Counted from the stretch's first letter, positions 17,124 to 26,295 are shown. The stretch: DNA of 64,000 bases from Nostoc sp. CHAB 5834 (GCA_020829485.1 JAIVFU010000008.1:77973-141972); one strand, 5' to 3'. Translations and numbers: made by a program. The notes: generated by a model from the letters alone, not told the origin.

Positions 17124-17203
17124 TACGCTACGAAGTACCGCTTTTTCTGTCAAAATACCCAACTGAATTCTGACGACTGACGCATGTATTCTGTTCGATA
17201 AGT

Positions 17204-17232
17204 ATTATTAACTAATTTGTAAACTTCTAAAC
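17204..17232 (-). pseudogene. 29-bp fragment of a Uma2 gene
   Basis: Twenty-nine bases identical to positions 14239-14267 inside the Uma2 gene, the part that encodes its LEVYKLVNN strand. The match ends abruptly on both sides, so it is a scar of a lost or copied gene piece. Confidence 0.6.
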
Positions 17233-17281
17233 TTTAATAGCAATTCAGCACATCCTATTTTATTTGTAAACATTGAGACGC

Positions 17282-17320
17282 AAAAGAACCCCGACTTATG
17301 AAATAAATCAGGGTTCTTTT
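17282..17320 (-). terminator. Intrinsic terminator of the KGK gene
   Basis: AAAAGAACCC and GGGTTCTTTT form a perfect 10-bp stem, extended by an inner imperfect stem. On the minus strand the hairpin ends in TTCTTTT. It lies 12 nt after the stop codon of the KGK gene. Confidence 0.8.
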
Positions 17321-17332
17321 AGTAATTGGGTA

Positions 17333-17641
17333 TTAGTTTTCTACTTGTTTGAGTTTTTGAAAAATTTCATCCAGTGGTGACTCAGATTCATCAGGACAAA
17401 ATTCTAAAGCAAGTCTAACTTTTCCTTTTTTCCATCCCAAAGTACTAAATTGTAAAACTTCACAATTTAACCCTTGGGTATACAAATTTACTTCATCTGT
17501 TTCTTCTGCTCCAACATATTCCTTAATTGCTGTAATCAAATCACGGACTTTAAAGGTTTTAGCAATATTTAACTTATTAAAAGTGTCTGGTTCTATAGAC
17601 ACAACTTCATCGTGATTTAGTCTCTCAAATCCATCTTCCAT
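17333..17641 (-). CDS. KGK domain protein
   Basis: A 102-residue protein of the cyanobacterial KGK family, named after its conserved Lys-Gly-Lys. Here the motif is in GWKKGKVRLALEFCPDE (about residues 69-85). The N-terminal half predicts a strand-helix fold (FKVRDLITAIKEYV). The biochemical role of the family is unknown. It is a single gene with its own terminator just downstream. The family call rests on the motif and size. Confidence 0.8.
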   Translation of the reverse strand: MEDGFERLNHDEVVSIEPDTFNKLNIAKTFKVRDLITAIKEYVGAEETDEVNLYTQGLNCEVLQFSTLGWKKGKVRLALEFCPDESESPLDEIFQKLKQVEN

Positions 17642-17759
17642 AAAAATCTCCTGTCAATAAATCTATATTTTCTAGAGATATAACAGTTCATCCGAAATAA
17701 AATGATAATTTAGTCATTGGTCATTGGTTATTATCGTAATAATTTGTGTATTGCAACAA

Positions 17760-17786
17760 AGGGGCGAAGAAAAACTCTTCACCCCT
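17760..17786. terminator. Hairpin downstream of ccsB
   Basis: AGGGG-C-GAAGA and TCTTC-A-CCCCT pair across a five-base loop with one central mismatch. It lies about 115 nt after the ccsB stop, between two genes on the same strand. It may end the ccsB transcript. Confidence 0.5.
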
Positions 17787-17900
17787 CTGTGTTTCAACTT
17801 AAATACTCAACTCATCATAGTTTTATGCGAGATTTTACTAAGTCCTGAGTTATGAGTAAAGGTAAAATACTCAACACTCAGTACTGTCTTAGTGAGATTC

Positions 17901-18959
17901 TTAAAAAAACCAACCGTAAGAATGCAAACCTTTACCCAAAAGATTTACACCGAGATAGCAAACCCAAACCACAAGCAAGCCCGTGGCGGCTAAAATTGCG
18001 GGACTGCGCCCTTGCCAACCGCGAGTAATTCTGGCGTGAAGGTAGGCAGCGAATACTAACCAGGTGATTAATGCCCAAGTTTCTTTGGGATCCCAACTCC
18101 AGTAGGAACCCCAAGCTTCGTTAGCCCAAACGCCACCGGCAATGATGCCAATTGTCAGCAGAGGAAATCCTAGCCCGATGATGCGATAGCTGATGTTGTC
18201 GAGGGTTTCGGCAAGGTTAAGGCGCTGAGGTGAAAGAGGTTCGGCAGATGCGATTTGAGGCTCAGAAGTAGTTACTAAACCCAAAACTGCGGTGTTACCG
18301 TTACCGTTGCCGTTGCTACTAGTTTCAAAACGAGCAAAGCCGTTATTTTCGGCAGAAGGGGCTGATGGTTGAGAAATTAGCTCAGATGCTTTGTTTAAGC
18401 GGTAGCCGTTGCTACGATAGCCACCAGTACCTACAGAACTGCCTTGTAGTTGGATGTTTTGACCGCGAGTGACAATTAAGAAAGCGATCGCTAATAATGA
18501 ACCCACCATCAAAGCAGAATAACTTAACATCATGACGCTGACATGCATCATCAGCCAATTTGACTTTAAGGCAGGTACTAGGGGTTCTGACGCTTGCATC
18601 TGGGATGGTAGTGTCATAGTAGCAAAAGCTGCGATCGCCATTGCCACCGGAGCTGTCGCAACTCCTACTAAGCGGCTACGGCTACTACTTTCAGCAATGA
18701 GATGGACGGCGGTAATTCCCCAAGTTAAGAAAAACAGAGATTCATAAAGATTACTTAAGGGAAAGTAACCAGCTTCAATCCATCGTGCCCCTAGTAGAGT
18801 CGCTATGCACAAATTAGCGATCGCCATCCCAGCTGTCCCCAAAGCGGCTAGATAAGGCAGATTTGGAAAAGCCGCTCCTCCCCAATACACCAGCATTGTT
18901 AGGAATAATATGGCAAAGGAGGCATTGTCCAGCCAGTTCTGGAGTACAACCAGATTCAT
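17901..18959 (-). CDS. ccsB: Cytochrome c biogenesis protein CcsB (CcsA/ResC type)
   Basis: A 352-residue multi-spanning thylakoid or plasma membrane protein of the system II cytochrome c assembly pathway. It handles haem and, with Ccs1/ResB, ligates haem to apocytochromes in the lumen. The haem-binding WWD signature is seen as [18 protein letters not shown] (about 284-301), and about eight hydrophobic spans surround it. Residues about 170-235 form a low-complexity loop rich in Ser, Asn and Gly (NGNGNGN), not part of the core fold. The plastid homologue is called CcsA, so both names occur. It stands alone. Confidence 0.93.
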   Translation of the reverse strand: MNLVVLQNWLDNASFAILFLTMLVYWGGAAFPNLPYLAALGTAGMAIANLCIATLLGARWIEAGYFPLSNLYESLFFLTWGITAVHLIAESSSRSRLVGVATAPVAMAIAAFATMTLPSQMQASEPLVPALKSNWLMMHVSVMMLSYSALMVGSLLAIAFLIVTRGQNIQLQGSSVGTGGYRSNGYRLNKASELISQPSAPSAENNGFARFETSSNGNGNGNTAVLGLVTTSEPQIASAEPLSPQRLNLAETLDNISYRIIGLGFPLLTIGIIAGGVWANEAWGSYWSWDPKETWALITWLVFAAYLHARITRGWQGRSPAILAATGLLVVWVCYLGVNLLGKGLHSYGWFF

Positions 18960-19069
18960 ACAGTGTTCTCTCCGTGGATAATTTATATGGATTCAGACTG
19001 TTCTGATCCTATATGCTCAGAGGGTCATGGGACAGGAGAAAGTTATGAGTTATGAATTAATAATTTTTA

Positions 19070-19138
19070 ATACCATTTCATGTAAAGACATACCAGACGT
19101 AAAAATTAGTGTATGGCAAGATTTTTGAGAATTGGTAT
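19070..19138. repeat. Short ATACCA-ended repeat element
   Basis: A 69-bp sequence bounded by ATACCATTTCA and GAATTGGTAT, the same ends as the element at 16589-17123. It looks like an internally deleted member of that family, lying between the ccsB and DUF3352 genes. Confidence 0.7.
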
Positions 19139-19162
19139 AACTCGTAACTTTTCTAATTGCTA

Positions 19163-20950
19163 TTATGGAAAAGTCGTAGATGGTGTAACAAAACTGCTCT
19201 TATTGCTTTCTGGACTAGGCAAGGCAGTCGGGTTACTAACTTTTTTGAGTCCTATAAAAACGTCGTAACGGTTGCTGCGACTATCACTGACGGCGGAAGT
19301 CATCCCAATTGAGCGCGTTGCAGCTAGCAAAGCTTGTTGATTGGGAATTAAAGTTGGTAAAGGGAAATTTTTCACAGTTCGTTCGACATCCAGAAAAAAT
19401 TGACCATTTGTCGGATTTGGTTCTATAGGAACTGTTTGTTGGAATGGAAGAGTGCTAGCTAGTATGTTGTTGGGTTTGGGAACAATTTTATCAGTGATGG
19501 GAGCGCCCACTACTAGAAAGGCGACATCTCCATCTAACCAGCCGTGGGTGGCAGTTAAAGTACCATAGGGTGAAACCCAGTTAACAACGGGTTGCCCTGC
19601 GACTTTCGCCGGTTGGACTTGGAACTGGTATTGATTTCTCATCACTTCATCGAGCTGTTTTATGGATGCTTCAGCTGATTGGCGTAGGTTTTGCCCGCCG
19701 TAGGCATCGCTTGTCTGTACCATGAACAGTAAACCCACACGAAAATCATCTGGTGAACCTTGTTTTGCAGTAGTAGGAATCAGTGATAAGGAAAACTCGC
19801 CTTTCATCCAACTGAGCAAATCCTTATCTAAATCGAGATCGGTAAGCGATTTTATACCACCTCTGATCTGTTCTGGTGCGATCGGCGAGAGGGGATTTCT
19901 CTGAGATGTTAAAATGTAATCTCCCCACAACCTCTGTAAGTTACTACCAGATAGCATCATTAAGGTTTCTGCTGGTACGCGGCTTTGCATTTTCCCAGCT
20001 TTGTTTTCCACTGCCAGCACCCGTTGACTATTAGGGTTTAGCCAAGAAACGCCCTTAAAACGGATTCCTTCTGCCTCTAAGATCATTGTCCCCGCTAAAC
20101 CTTGGTTATTTTGCAGTTGAGCCAAAACTTGAGCTGGTAAAGGGCGGTTTGGAGAAGCTGCGGCTATTTTAGCTGCTGTTGGCACATTTACGTAAAACTG
20201 GCCAAAGCTTTGGTAGTTGGCAATTTTTGGCAAATTCTCAGCAAAGCCGCCTGTTGTCGCTAGAGATGTTTGATTTTTGTAAGCATCGATCGCTCGTTCT
20301 GTGGCTTTGGGACTATCAGTTATAACTAAAAAACGCCCATCTAGTAATGCTGCTGAGAAGTTTTCTCCTGCTTGTCCCTCACTTTGTTTAATGGCGATCC
20401 CTTGATAAGTACGGTCAATCCATTTACCTTGTTTAAGGGTTTTGGGTTGTGCCAAAATGTTTTTGGCGATTTCTGGATTTTTCACTGGCAATACCATTAC
20501 CATCGACTGCTGAACGCTTGCAGCATCTTCATTGGTGGTAACTGGTTTGGGTGCAGCAATACTTGCTATTGCTGGGGGAAGAATTGCGATTGTAACGTCA
20601 TTGCCTACCCAAGGAGCGATATCTTTCTGGAAGTCGTAACCATTATTAGTCAGAAAGCGATCGCGCAATTCTACTAAATTTCTGTCTAGTTCTGCTTGGG
20701 TTTCTTTTGTGCCAAACTCCCGCAATTTCTGCCACTGCTGGGGATCTGTTGTCAGAGAAACAGCAAATAGGGCATCACCAGGAATAATATTTGCACCTAC
20801 TAGCAAATCGCCAGAAGATAGTTGTCTCTGGCTTAATAACCAGTATGCGACACTTCCAGCACCAATCAATAGCCCAGCAGCCGAGAGCGTCAGCACCAGA
20901 GACGGTTTCTTATTTTTCTTCATTGGAACAGACACAAAAGGCGGTGCCAT
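19163..20950 (-). CDS. DUF3352 protein, membrane-anchored
   Basis: A 595-residue protein with an N-terminal signal-anchor (about 14-38, LVLTLSAAGLLIGAGSVAYWL) and a long extracytoplasmic domain. The pattern GDALFAVSLTTDPQQWQKL followed by APWVGNDVTIAILP is typical of cyanobacterial DUF3352 proteins, whose role is unknown. The C-terminal 25 residues are Ser/Pro/Thr-rich. Met1 or Met10 (MKKNKK) could be the start, and the second gives a better signal sequence. It has no evident operon partner. Confidence 0.82.
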   Translation of the reverse strand: MAPPFVSVPMKKNKKPSLVLTLSAAGLLIGAGSVAYWLLSQRQLSSGDLLVGANIIPGDALFAVSLTTDPQQWQKLREFGTKETQAELDRNLVELRDRFLTNNGYDFQKDIAPWVGNDVTIAILPPAIASIAAPKPVTTNEDAASVQQSMVMVLPVKNPEIAKNILAQPKTLKQGKWIDRTYQGIAIKQSEGQAGENFSAALLDGRFLVITDSPKATERAIDAYKNQTSLATTGGFAENLPKIANYQSFGQFYVNVPTAAKIAAASPNRPLPAQVLAQLQNNQGLAGTMILEAEGIRFKGVSWLNPNSQRVLAVENKAGKMQSRVPAETLMMLSGSNLQRLWGDYILTSQRNPLSPIAPEQIRGGIKSLTDLDLDKDLLSWMKGEFSLSLIPTTAKQGSPDDFRVGLLFMVQTSDAYGGQNLRQSAEASIKQLDEVMRNQYQFQVQPAKVAGQPVVNWVSPYGTLTATHGWLDGDVAFLVVGAPITDKIVPKPNNILASTLPFQQTVPIEPNPTNGQFFLDVERTVKNFPLPTLIPNQQALLAATRSIGMTSAVSDSRSNRYDVFIGLKKVSNPTALPSPESNKSSFVTPSTTFP

Positions 20951-21312
20951 TGAAACCTATACCTTATACTTGCAAACTTATTACTTGCTTGATTAGTCAA
21001 GTACACCAACAGGTTTAACTATTCTTTAGAACAGCTAATTATATTAAATTTTCCACCCTAGATGTTGATGATACTTTGGTAATCAACCTTCCCTACTGTT
21101 TCAAAAGCTGTGTTTTTAGTTCAGTTACCATTTTTAACACGCTTTGTTGAATTTCGTAGGACGTTTCCCTGAGATTAATTCCTCTGTCGGAAATGATCGG
21201 TTGCGATATGCGATCGCCACCGGAAAGGGCAGGTACGCGATCGCGCCTATAAGCGCAGTATTTTTTGGGACAATGCAGTATAGCTTTGCGATACCGTCGG
21301 CTTATCATTTAC
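20951..21312. other. Gap with a HIP1-flanked repeat
   Basis: No convincing gene. At 21210-21244 two HIP1 octamers bracket a GC-rich core (CACCGGAAAGGGCAGGTAC). A related copy at 26555-26610 has a 21-bp insertion in one octamer. A 71-codon minus frame here (21093-21308) looks like chance. Confidence 0.6.
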
Positions 21313-21876
21313 TTATACTTGTAACTCAAATCCAGGTAATATATCTTCTCCAGAAACAATTGCTGGCATTTGTATAATTTCTACAGCTTTCAAAAGTCGG
21401 TAAATTTCAACTTGACGATCTTGAGGATTAATCAGCCAACCCAAACACAGACCATTTTTAATGTATTCCTGCATTTTCTCTTGAATTGTTGCAAGGCGAT
21501 CTGTCTGCGATCGCAGTTCAATCAAAAAGTCGGGTACAAGTGGCGGAAATTTTTTTCGTTGTTCTGGTGTTAAAGCTTCCCATCGCTCCAATTTTACCCA
21601 AGCAGCATCAGGGGAACGTTTTGCACCGTTGGGAAGTATAAAGATAGTTGAAGAACTAAAAACTTTCCCTAATTTTGCTTGACGATTCCAAATTTCTAAA
21701 TCAGCGATCAGTCCAGCTTCTTGATTTCCGCTTTCTCCTCCTACTGGTGGCACAATTATTAATTCTCCAGCTGCATTCATCTCCAGGCTTAAATCACGAT
21801 TGGCAATACACAATTGATAAAATTGCTCATCAGTTAAATGAGCAATCGGTTCTAGATTTAGCACAACAGTATTCAT
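21313..21876 (-). CDS. Uma2-family protein, tandem copy 1
   Basis: A 187-residue Uma2-family protein with LTDEQFYQLCIANRDLSLEMNAAGELIIVPPVGGESG at the N-terminus, SPDAAWVKLERWEAL in the middle, and PDFLIELRSQTDRLATIQEKMQEYIKNGLCLGWLINPQDR with the putative endonuclease-fold residues. It is nearly identical to the next gene upstream; most differences are synonymous or fall at residues 64-72. It belongs to a tandem duplication with a 651-bp period. The function is unknown. Confidence 0.88.
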   Translation of the reverse strand: MNTVVLNLEPIAHLTDEQFYQLCIANRDLSLEMNAAGELIIVPPVGGESGNQEAGLIADLEIWNRQAKLGKVFSSSTIFILPNGAKRSPDAAWVKLERWEALTPEQRKKFPPLVPDFLIELRSQTDRLATIQEKMQEYIKNGLCLGWLINPQDRQVEIYRLLKAVEIIQMPAIVSGEDILPGFELQV

Positions 21877-21904
21877 TAAACCTTTCCTTGTGTCCTTCTT
21901 GCTA

Positions 21905-21962
21905 ACATCAGTAGGAAATTCTTACTTGTTGGAAGATTTCTTGAGGTGTAATTTGCAACCCT
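21905..21962 (-). pseudogene. Duplicated 3' end of the third Uma2 gene
   Basis: This 58-bp stretch repeats, with a few changes, the 3' end of the Uma2 gene at 22560 (coding for LQITPQEIFQQ). It shows where the tandem duplication unit begins: the unit contains one full Uma2 gene plus the tail of its upstream neighbour. Confidence 0.75.
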
Positions 21963-21963
21963 C

Positions 21964-22527
21964 CTATACTTGCAACTCAAATGCAGGTAATATATCTTCT
22001 CCAGAAACAATTGCTGGCATTTGTATAATTTCTACAGCTTTCAAAAGTCGGTAAATTTCAACTTGACGATCTTGAGGATTAATCAGCCAACCCAAACACA
22101 GACCATTTTTAATGTATTCCTGCATTTTCTCTTGAATTGTTGCAAGGCGATCTGTCTGCGATCGCAGTTCAATCAAAAAGTCGGGTACAAGTGGCGGAAA
22201 TTTTTTTCGTTGTTCTGGTGTTAAAGCTTCCCACCGCTCCAATTTTACCCAAGCAGCATCAGGAGAACGTTTTGCACCGTTGGGAAGTATAAAGATAGTT
22301 GAAGAACTAAAAACTTTCCCTAATTTAACTTGACGATTCCAATTATTTAAGTCTGTAATTAAATCTGCTTCTTGATTTCCACTTTCTCCTCCTACTGGTG
22401 GCACAATTATTAATTCTCCGGCTGCATTCATTTCCAGGCTTAAATCACGATTGGCAATACACAATTGATAAAATTGTTCATCAGTTAAATGAGCAATCGG
22501 TTCTAGATTTAGCACAACAGTATTCAT
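21964..22527 (-). CDS. Uma2-family protein, tandem copy 2
   Basis: A 187-residue Uma2-family protein from Met at 22527. The longer frame to 22560 would overlap the upstream gene and has no equivalent in copy 1. It differs from copy 1 at only about eight residues, mainly ADLITDLNNWNRQVKLGK against AGLIADLEIWNRQAKLGK, and FELQV is preceded by LPA rather than LPG. The near-identity marks a recent duplication. The function is unknown. Confidence 0.88.
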   Translation of the reverse strand: MNTVVLNLEPIAHLTDEQFYQLCIANRDLSLEMNAAGELIIVPPVGGESGNQEADLITDLNNWNRQVKLGKVFSSSTIFILPNGAKRSPDAAWVKLERWEALTPEQRKKFPPLVPDFLIELRSQTDRLATIQEKMQEYIKNGLCLGWLINPQDRQVEIYRLLKAVEIIQMPAIVSGEDILPAFELQV

Positions 22528-22559
22528 TAAACCTTTCCTCGTGTCTTTCTTACTAAACA

Positions 22560-22955
22560 TCAGTAAGAAATTCTTGCTTGTTGGAAAATTTCTTGAGGTG
22601 TAATTTGTAACCCTTCAAATAAGGAATCTTCTAAACTCTCAGTACCACCTTTGGTTTGAGGGAGAATATCAGGATAAAAAATAGTAATAGTTTTTGCTCT
22701 AGAATCAATAATCCAAACTCGTTGAACTTTAGCTTTTAGATAATCAGTGGCTTTTTCGGTCATTTCTCCGAAAGTTTGACTAGGGGAGATAATTTCAATG
22801 ACTAATTCAGGTGCAACAGGACAAGCCTCATCTTGCAACCAATCAGCAGAAAGACGGTTATAAGAAACATAAGTCAAATCTGCTACAGGAACCCAGTCTT
22901 GTTGATTTCGTTTTAGCTTAATTGCCCATTCAATTACAACCCGCCCCTTGGTTGA
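22560..22955 (-). CDS. Uma2-family gene, 3' exon (split by a group II intron)
   Basis: The 3' exon of a Uma2 gene whose 5' exon lies at 25179-25364. It codes for 131 residues, from STKGRVVIEWAIKLKRN through PVAPELVIEIISPSQTFGEMTEKATDYLKAKVQRVWIIDS to the end ARISY. Joining the exons exactly at the inferred splice sites keeps the frame (phase 0) and gives a normal 193-residue Uma2 protein. A read-through frame extends 40 codons into the intron (to 23075), but those codons are intron sequence and not Uma2. Confidence 0.88.
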   Translation of the reverse strand, partial: STKGRVVIEWAIKLKRNQQDWVPVADLTYVSYNRLSADWLQDEACPVAPELVIEIISPSQTFGEMTEKATDYLKAKVQRVWIIDSRAKTITIFYPDILPQTKGGTESLEDSLFEGLQITPQEIFQQARISY

Positions 22956-22991
22956 GTCGATGGGGGATATTATTCCCCGCACCTCTCGGTT

Positions 22992-23027
22992 AAATCTGGG
23001 CGTGCGACTTTCACCGCACCCAGCTTC
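22992..23027 (-). other. Group II intron domain V
   Basis: The catalytic hairpin of the intron: outer stem CTGGG/CCCAG, then GTGCGGTGAAAGTCGCAC, the strongly conserved core. It lies directly after the intron protein's stop and about 36 nt before the 3' splice site, as expected. Confidence 0.9.
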
Positions 23028-23035
23028 CGATATTC

Positions 23036-24618
23036 TTAGCTTGCGCTTTTGCTCATGTGTTTGTAATCGTGGCAACTCTCATGAATTGCTTCCAGATTAT
23101 TTTTCTTCCAATTGGCATGATTTCCATCGATATGATGCAGGTGAACCCGTTCCTCATCGATGAGCTTTAAACCGCAGGAAGCACATTTATGGTTTTGCTT
23201 CTTGAGAGCTTTAGAGGTTTCGCCGTCGTAAAGCTTACTATTACGTTCGCTCCAGTAGGCTGTGTCTCCGTCGTAAGGTGATTTAGTTCCTTTGACAGAG
23301 GTGTGTTTGTTTTCGGAGTAAGGAACCTTTGGAAATGCTTTGTCTAGTAATTTCTTGCTAGAGTGGCGGTTCTGTTTGGTTTCTTTGTTGAATACCCTAT
23401 AAGCTCTCGTTTCGATGTGGTATAACGAGTTTCTAGACCCGTCCATCTTGCAGAACTTATGGTAATTTCTCCAACCTCTAACTACCGGGGCTAATTTCTT
23501 AGCCTTTGTGGTAGCACCATAATTCGAGTTGTTAACGATGTGTTTTACTTTCTTACGGAACGCTTTAAAGTTGTCCACTGAGGGAGTGCTTCTAAACTTT
23601 CCGTTTTTCTGGACTTTAAAGTGCCAGCCGAGGAAATCAAACCCATCTGTCGTGGCGGTAACTTTGGTTTTCTTTTGGCTTACATTCATTCCGCGTTTGC
23701 GGAGAAATTCGCTGATTCTTTCAAGTATCTCTATCGCATCATCTTCGGGTCGGAGTATAATAACCATGTCGTCTGCGTATCGGATTGATGGCTTGGCGAT
23801 ATCTTTTTCTAAGGTATTGCCTGTGATTCTACTTCCCTGTTTGTGGTTTCGATGATATTTGTGGATATCTTCGATTCCGTTGAGTGCGATGTTTGCTAGT
23901 AGTGGGCTAACTACTCCCCCTTGAGGTGTACCCTGTTCGGGGAATTCTGGGTTAACTCCTGCCTTGAGGCATCGGAAGATTCCGAGTTTTAAGCCTTTTG
24001 GGGCAATGAGTTCGTCCATTATTGATGAGTGATTAATCCTGTCGAAGCATTTTTCGATATCGAGTTCTATAACTCTTTTATCTATTCCGTTACTAAGTGA
24101 GCGTAGGTTATCAAAGATGTACTTTTGTGCATCATGGGCAGAGCGCCCAGTTCTAAACCCGTAGCTCCTAGCGTGGAAAGTGGCAACGCGCAAGCTGGTT
24201 CTAGTGCATATTTTGCTAGGCATTGCCAAGCTCTATCCGCGATGGTAGGTATCTTAAGCATTCTGGTAGTCCCGTCCTTTTTAGGGATAGGGATTTCCCG
24301 TAGTCCTTGATGCTTCCAATTTCCACTATTCATTTTCAGTAATTCTTCAAGGTTGAAGCGTTCTTCAAATGAGAGGGATTTCTTACCATCAATACCAGCC
24401 GTCTTTTTACCAGCGTTTAGCTGAGATACAAGTCTAATTGCAAGAAATCGAGCCGAGGTGGATTTTAGAATAAGCTTTTGGAGTAACCGGGCTTTCCGCT
24501 TGTTTCCAACTTGAACAGCTTTAAATACTCGCTTTTGAAGGCGGAGGAGATTACGGCGGAATTTCTTCCACGGTAAGGCTCTCCAAGATTCACTAGTTTT
24601 TACACTGTGTCTAATCAT
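23036..24618 (-). pseudogene. ltrA: Group II intron reverse transcriptase/maturase, frameshifted
   Basis: The intron-encoded protein, broken into two overlapping frames. The first part (from Met at 24618, preceded by AGAGAAG) holds the N-terminal RT blocks (AGIDGKKS, LREIPIPKKDGTTRML, IADRAWQCLAKYALEP). The second part continues with ARSYGFRTGRSAHDAQ, LDIEKCFDRINH, GTPQGGVVSPLLANI, the catalytic RYADDMVI, a maturase region (GWRNYHKFC) and a C-terminal HNH nuclease with CASCGLKL, HLHHIDGNHANWKKNNLE and CHDYKH. The shift lies near 24190, where TGCGC stands in place of the expected TGGCGC. One missing base explains it, so the protein is probably not made in full. Confidence 0.88.
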
Positions 24619-25178
24619 TTTCTCTTCTCTGGTTTGTATTTTCTGAACACCTCGAACCAATTACGGTTCGTCCTACCCGACTTGTGAGAGTTCCGCTTCT
24701 CGTCTAGCCTACCTGGGGTTCGACTGCCCCAAGACTCACAAATCGTTTTTATTCGTTCCCTCGGAGAGATTGATAGTTCCGTTAGGCGTGGTCAATTCAA
24801 CTACTGGATTCCCATGACTCTTGCCGTTATTCAAGGGAAGATACGGCGGGAATTAATTTTCCAGTGAAGTCAGGGATTTTGTGTTACGCCCTGCTTTGGA
24901 CTAAGTTGCTTTTCTAGACCCGGTTTCGCCGTAGGAACTCCCTGTTAGCGCCAGTGTCAACCCGTAACGGCTGTCTGATTGCGCCCAGTTAAGAGCTTCA
25001 CTCTACAAGAACCGAGCTTGTTCGGTGTGGGCAGATAAGGAGTCAATTCTGAGTCTGAATGGTAGGGCTTTCACCTACATCAAACCGAGAGTTCAGCCTT
25101 AATGTCAGTAATCTGCTGACGGGCTGGATTAGTTATTTACGGACTGATTACCGTGATTCACTAACCAACGAATCGCAC

Positions 25179-25364
25179 TCCTTGCGCCCATGCAGACAAT
25201 AGTATAAATAATGCACCTGTTATAGAACTATGAAAAAATTTTGCCCTGATCTCATCATTTTTTAATTTGGGAACAGCTTCTCCATCAATGAGTTCGTAGG
25301 TGATGTCTCCTTCGGGAAGTGCGAGGAATTCTTCGAGGGTGAGTTGGGTTTTGAGTGGAATCAT
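25179..25364 (-). CDS. Uma2-family gene, 5' exon
   Basis: The first 62 codons of the intron-split Uma2 gene: LTLEEFLALPEGDITYELIDGEAVPK and FHSSITGALFILLSAWAQG, ending exactly at the intron border. It is the usual Uma2 N-terminus. Without splicing the frame would run five codons into the intron and stop. Expression of the full protein depends on splicing, and the intron's own maturase is frameshifted, so helper maturases from other introns may be needed. Confidence 0.88.
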
Positions 25365-25425
25365 GGTTGAACTTGGGGAATGACTCTATTTTAGAGAGGA
25401 TGCGATCGCACCACATCATGCCTTT

Positions 25426-26049
25426 TTACTGATATTTGTAATCTAATTGCATAGCTCCCAAATATTTAGTTAAATAAGGCGAAAAAACTTCATAAATTAA
25501 GGTTAGTGGCTGTCCATGATGCCAAAACAGGTAGTGACGACCCCAAAAAGGCCCAGTTATATCAAAACCAGACTCTAGCGCCGATGAGTCACCATAGTAA
25601 ATCCCTCGAACATCCCGATACAACTCTGTACGGAGACGAGCTAAACTCGCCCAAATTGGTAATGAACGATTTTGCAAATACTCATCTACATGACTAGCTT
25701 CCCACCACGAGCTAGCATAGGCTAATCGTTGACCAGAAGCAGTCCGCAGCCACACTTGTCGCCGTAGTCGCGGCCCTGGAACAGCTTGGATTAAGTCAGG
25801 AGCGCCATCTAAGTCCATGCCAATCAATGACATATCAATGACATCTACTTCTACAGGCTCACCTGTAAGCAATTCTAGGTGACGTGTTGGAGAGCCGTCA
25901 CCCAAAAGCATTAGCTGCCAAGCAGGTGCTAGCTGAGTATGAGGTAAACTTTGTTGAATTATTTCCTCCCCTCCTTGCCAAATCGGAGTGAGGCGATGCC
26001 AAGCTGCTGGCAGTGTTAAGTTGTTTGTCGGCGTAAAAGTAATACTCAA
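25426..26049 (-). CDS. Chorismate lyase (DUF98/Ycf21 family)
   Basis: A 207-residue protein of the cyanobacterial and red-algal Ycf21 family, which forms 4-hydroxybenzoate from chorismate for plastoquinone synthesis. Family marks are WQLMLLGDGSPTRHLELLTGEPVEVDVIDM, the RRQVWLRTASGQRLAYASSWW strand pair (fold shared with UbiC) and FDITGPFWGRHYLFWHHGQPLTLIYEVFSPYL. The start ATG at 26049 lies after a short spacer. The tRNA-Leu gene is upstream on the same strand. Confidence 0.88.
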   Translation of the reverse strand: MSITFTPTNNLTLPAAWHRLTPIWQGGEEIIQQSLPHTQLAPAWQLMLLGDGSPTRHLELLTGEPVEVDVIDMSLIGMDLDGAPDLIQAVPGPRLRRQVWLRTASGQRLAYASSWWEASHVDEYLQNRSLPIWASLARLRTELYRDVRGIYYGDSSALESGFDITGPFWGRHYLFWHHGQPLTLIYEVFSPYLTKYLGAMQLDYKYQ

Positions 26050-26096
26050 TGCTTTTTACAAAACTTCACGTATCTCTATGAAAGCATAAAAAACCA

Positions 26097-26220
26097 TAGA
26101 GTCATTTGTCATTTGTCATTAGTCATTAGTCACAAATTTCTGATGCCTGGGCAAGCCGCAAAGCGTCTAATCTCGCAAGATATTTTGGGCTTTGTCCTTT
26201 GACCAATGACCAATGACCAT
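26097..26220. repeat. Heptamer arrays between chorismate lyase and tRNA-Leu
   Basis: Short tandem heptamers: GTCATTT/GTCATTA units at 26101-26131 and ACCAATG units near 26201-26218. These are typical cyanobacterial short tandem repeats. Confidence 0.75.
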
Positions 26221-26295
26221 ATAAATTTAAGGCTCAACAGTCTAAGGTCTATTAACCCTTGACTATTGACCCTTGACTAACTATAAACAAAATAT

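Larger units (their letters stand above)
16496..17332. other. Gene-free 837-bp stretch with nested repeat elements
   Basis: Most of this gap is one repeat element (16589-17123) that carries a second, nested element (16754-16961). It also holds a 29-bp Uma2 gene fragment (17204-17232) and an intrinsic terminator (17282-17320). No protein gene is visible. Confidence 0.8.
22956..25178 (-). mobile_element. Group II intron in a Uma2 gene
   Basis: A 2223-bp group II intron in the same orientation as its host gene. The 5' end on the minus strand reads GTGCGATTCG, fitting the GTGYG consensus, and the 3' end is ATCGAC. A clear domain V lies at 22992-23027, with a domain VI-like hairpin (GGGGA/TCCCC) before the end. 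The large 5' part (about 24620-25178) would form domains I-III. An RT-HNH intron protein is coded in domain IV. Exon joining restores a full Uma2 frame, which fixes both borders to the base. Confidence 0.92.

Noticed and set aside
21093..21308. 71-residue minus-strand frame
   Set aside because: It spans two HIP1 octamers and a GC-rich dispersed repeat, with no recognisable domain or ribosome site. A link to a known family could not be supported.
22560..23075. 171-residue single-frame reading of the split Uma2 gene
   Set aside because: The first 40 codons are intron domains V and VI. The real N-terminus is the 5' exon at 25179-25364.
23529..23855. 108-residue plus-strand frame inside the intron
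   Set aside because: It is the antisense shadow of the reverse transcriptase.
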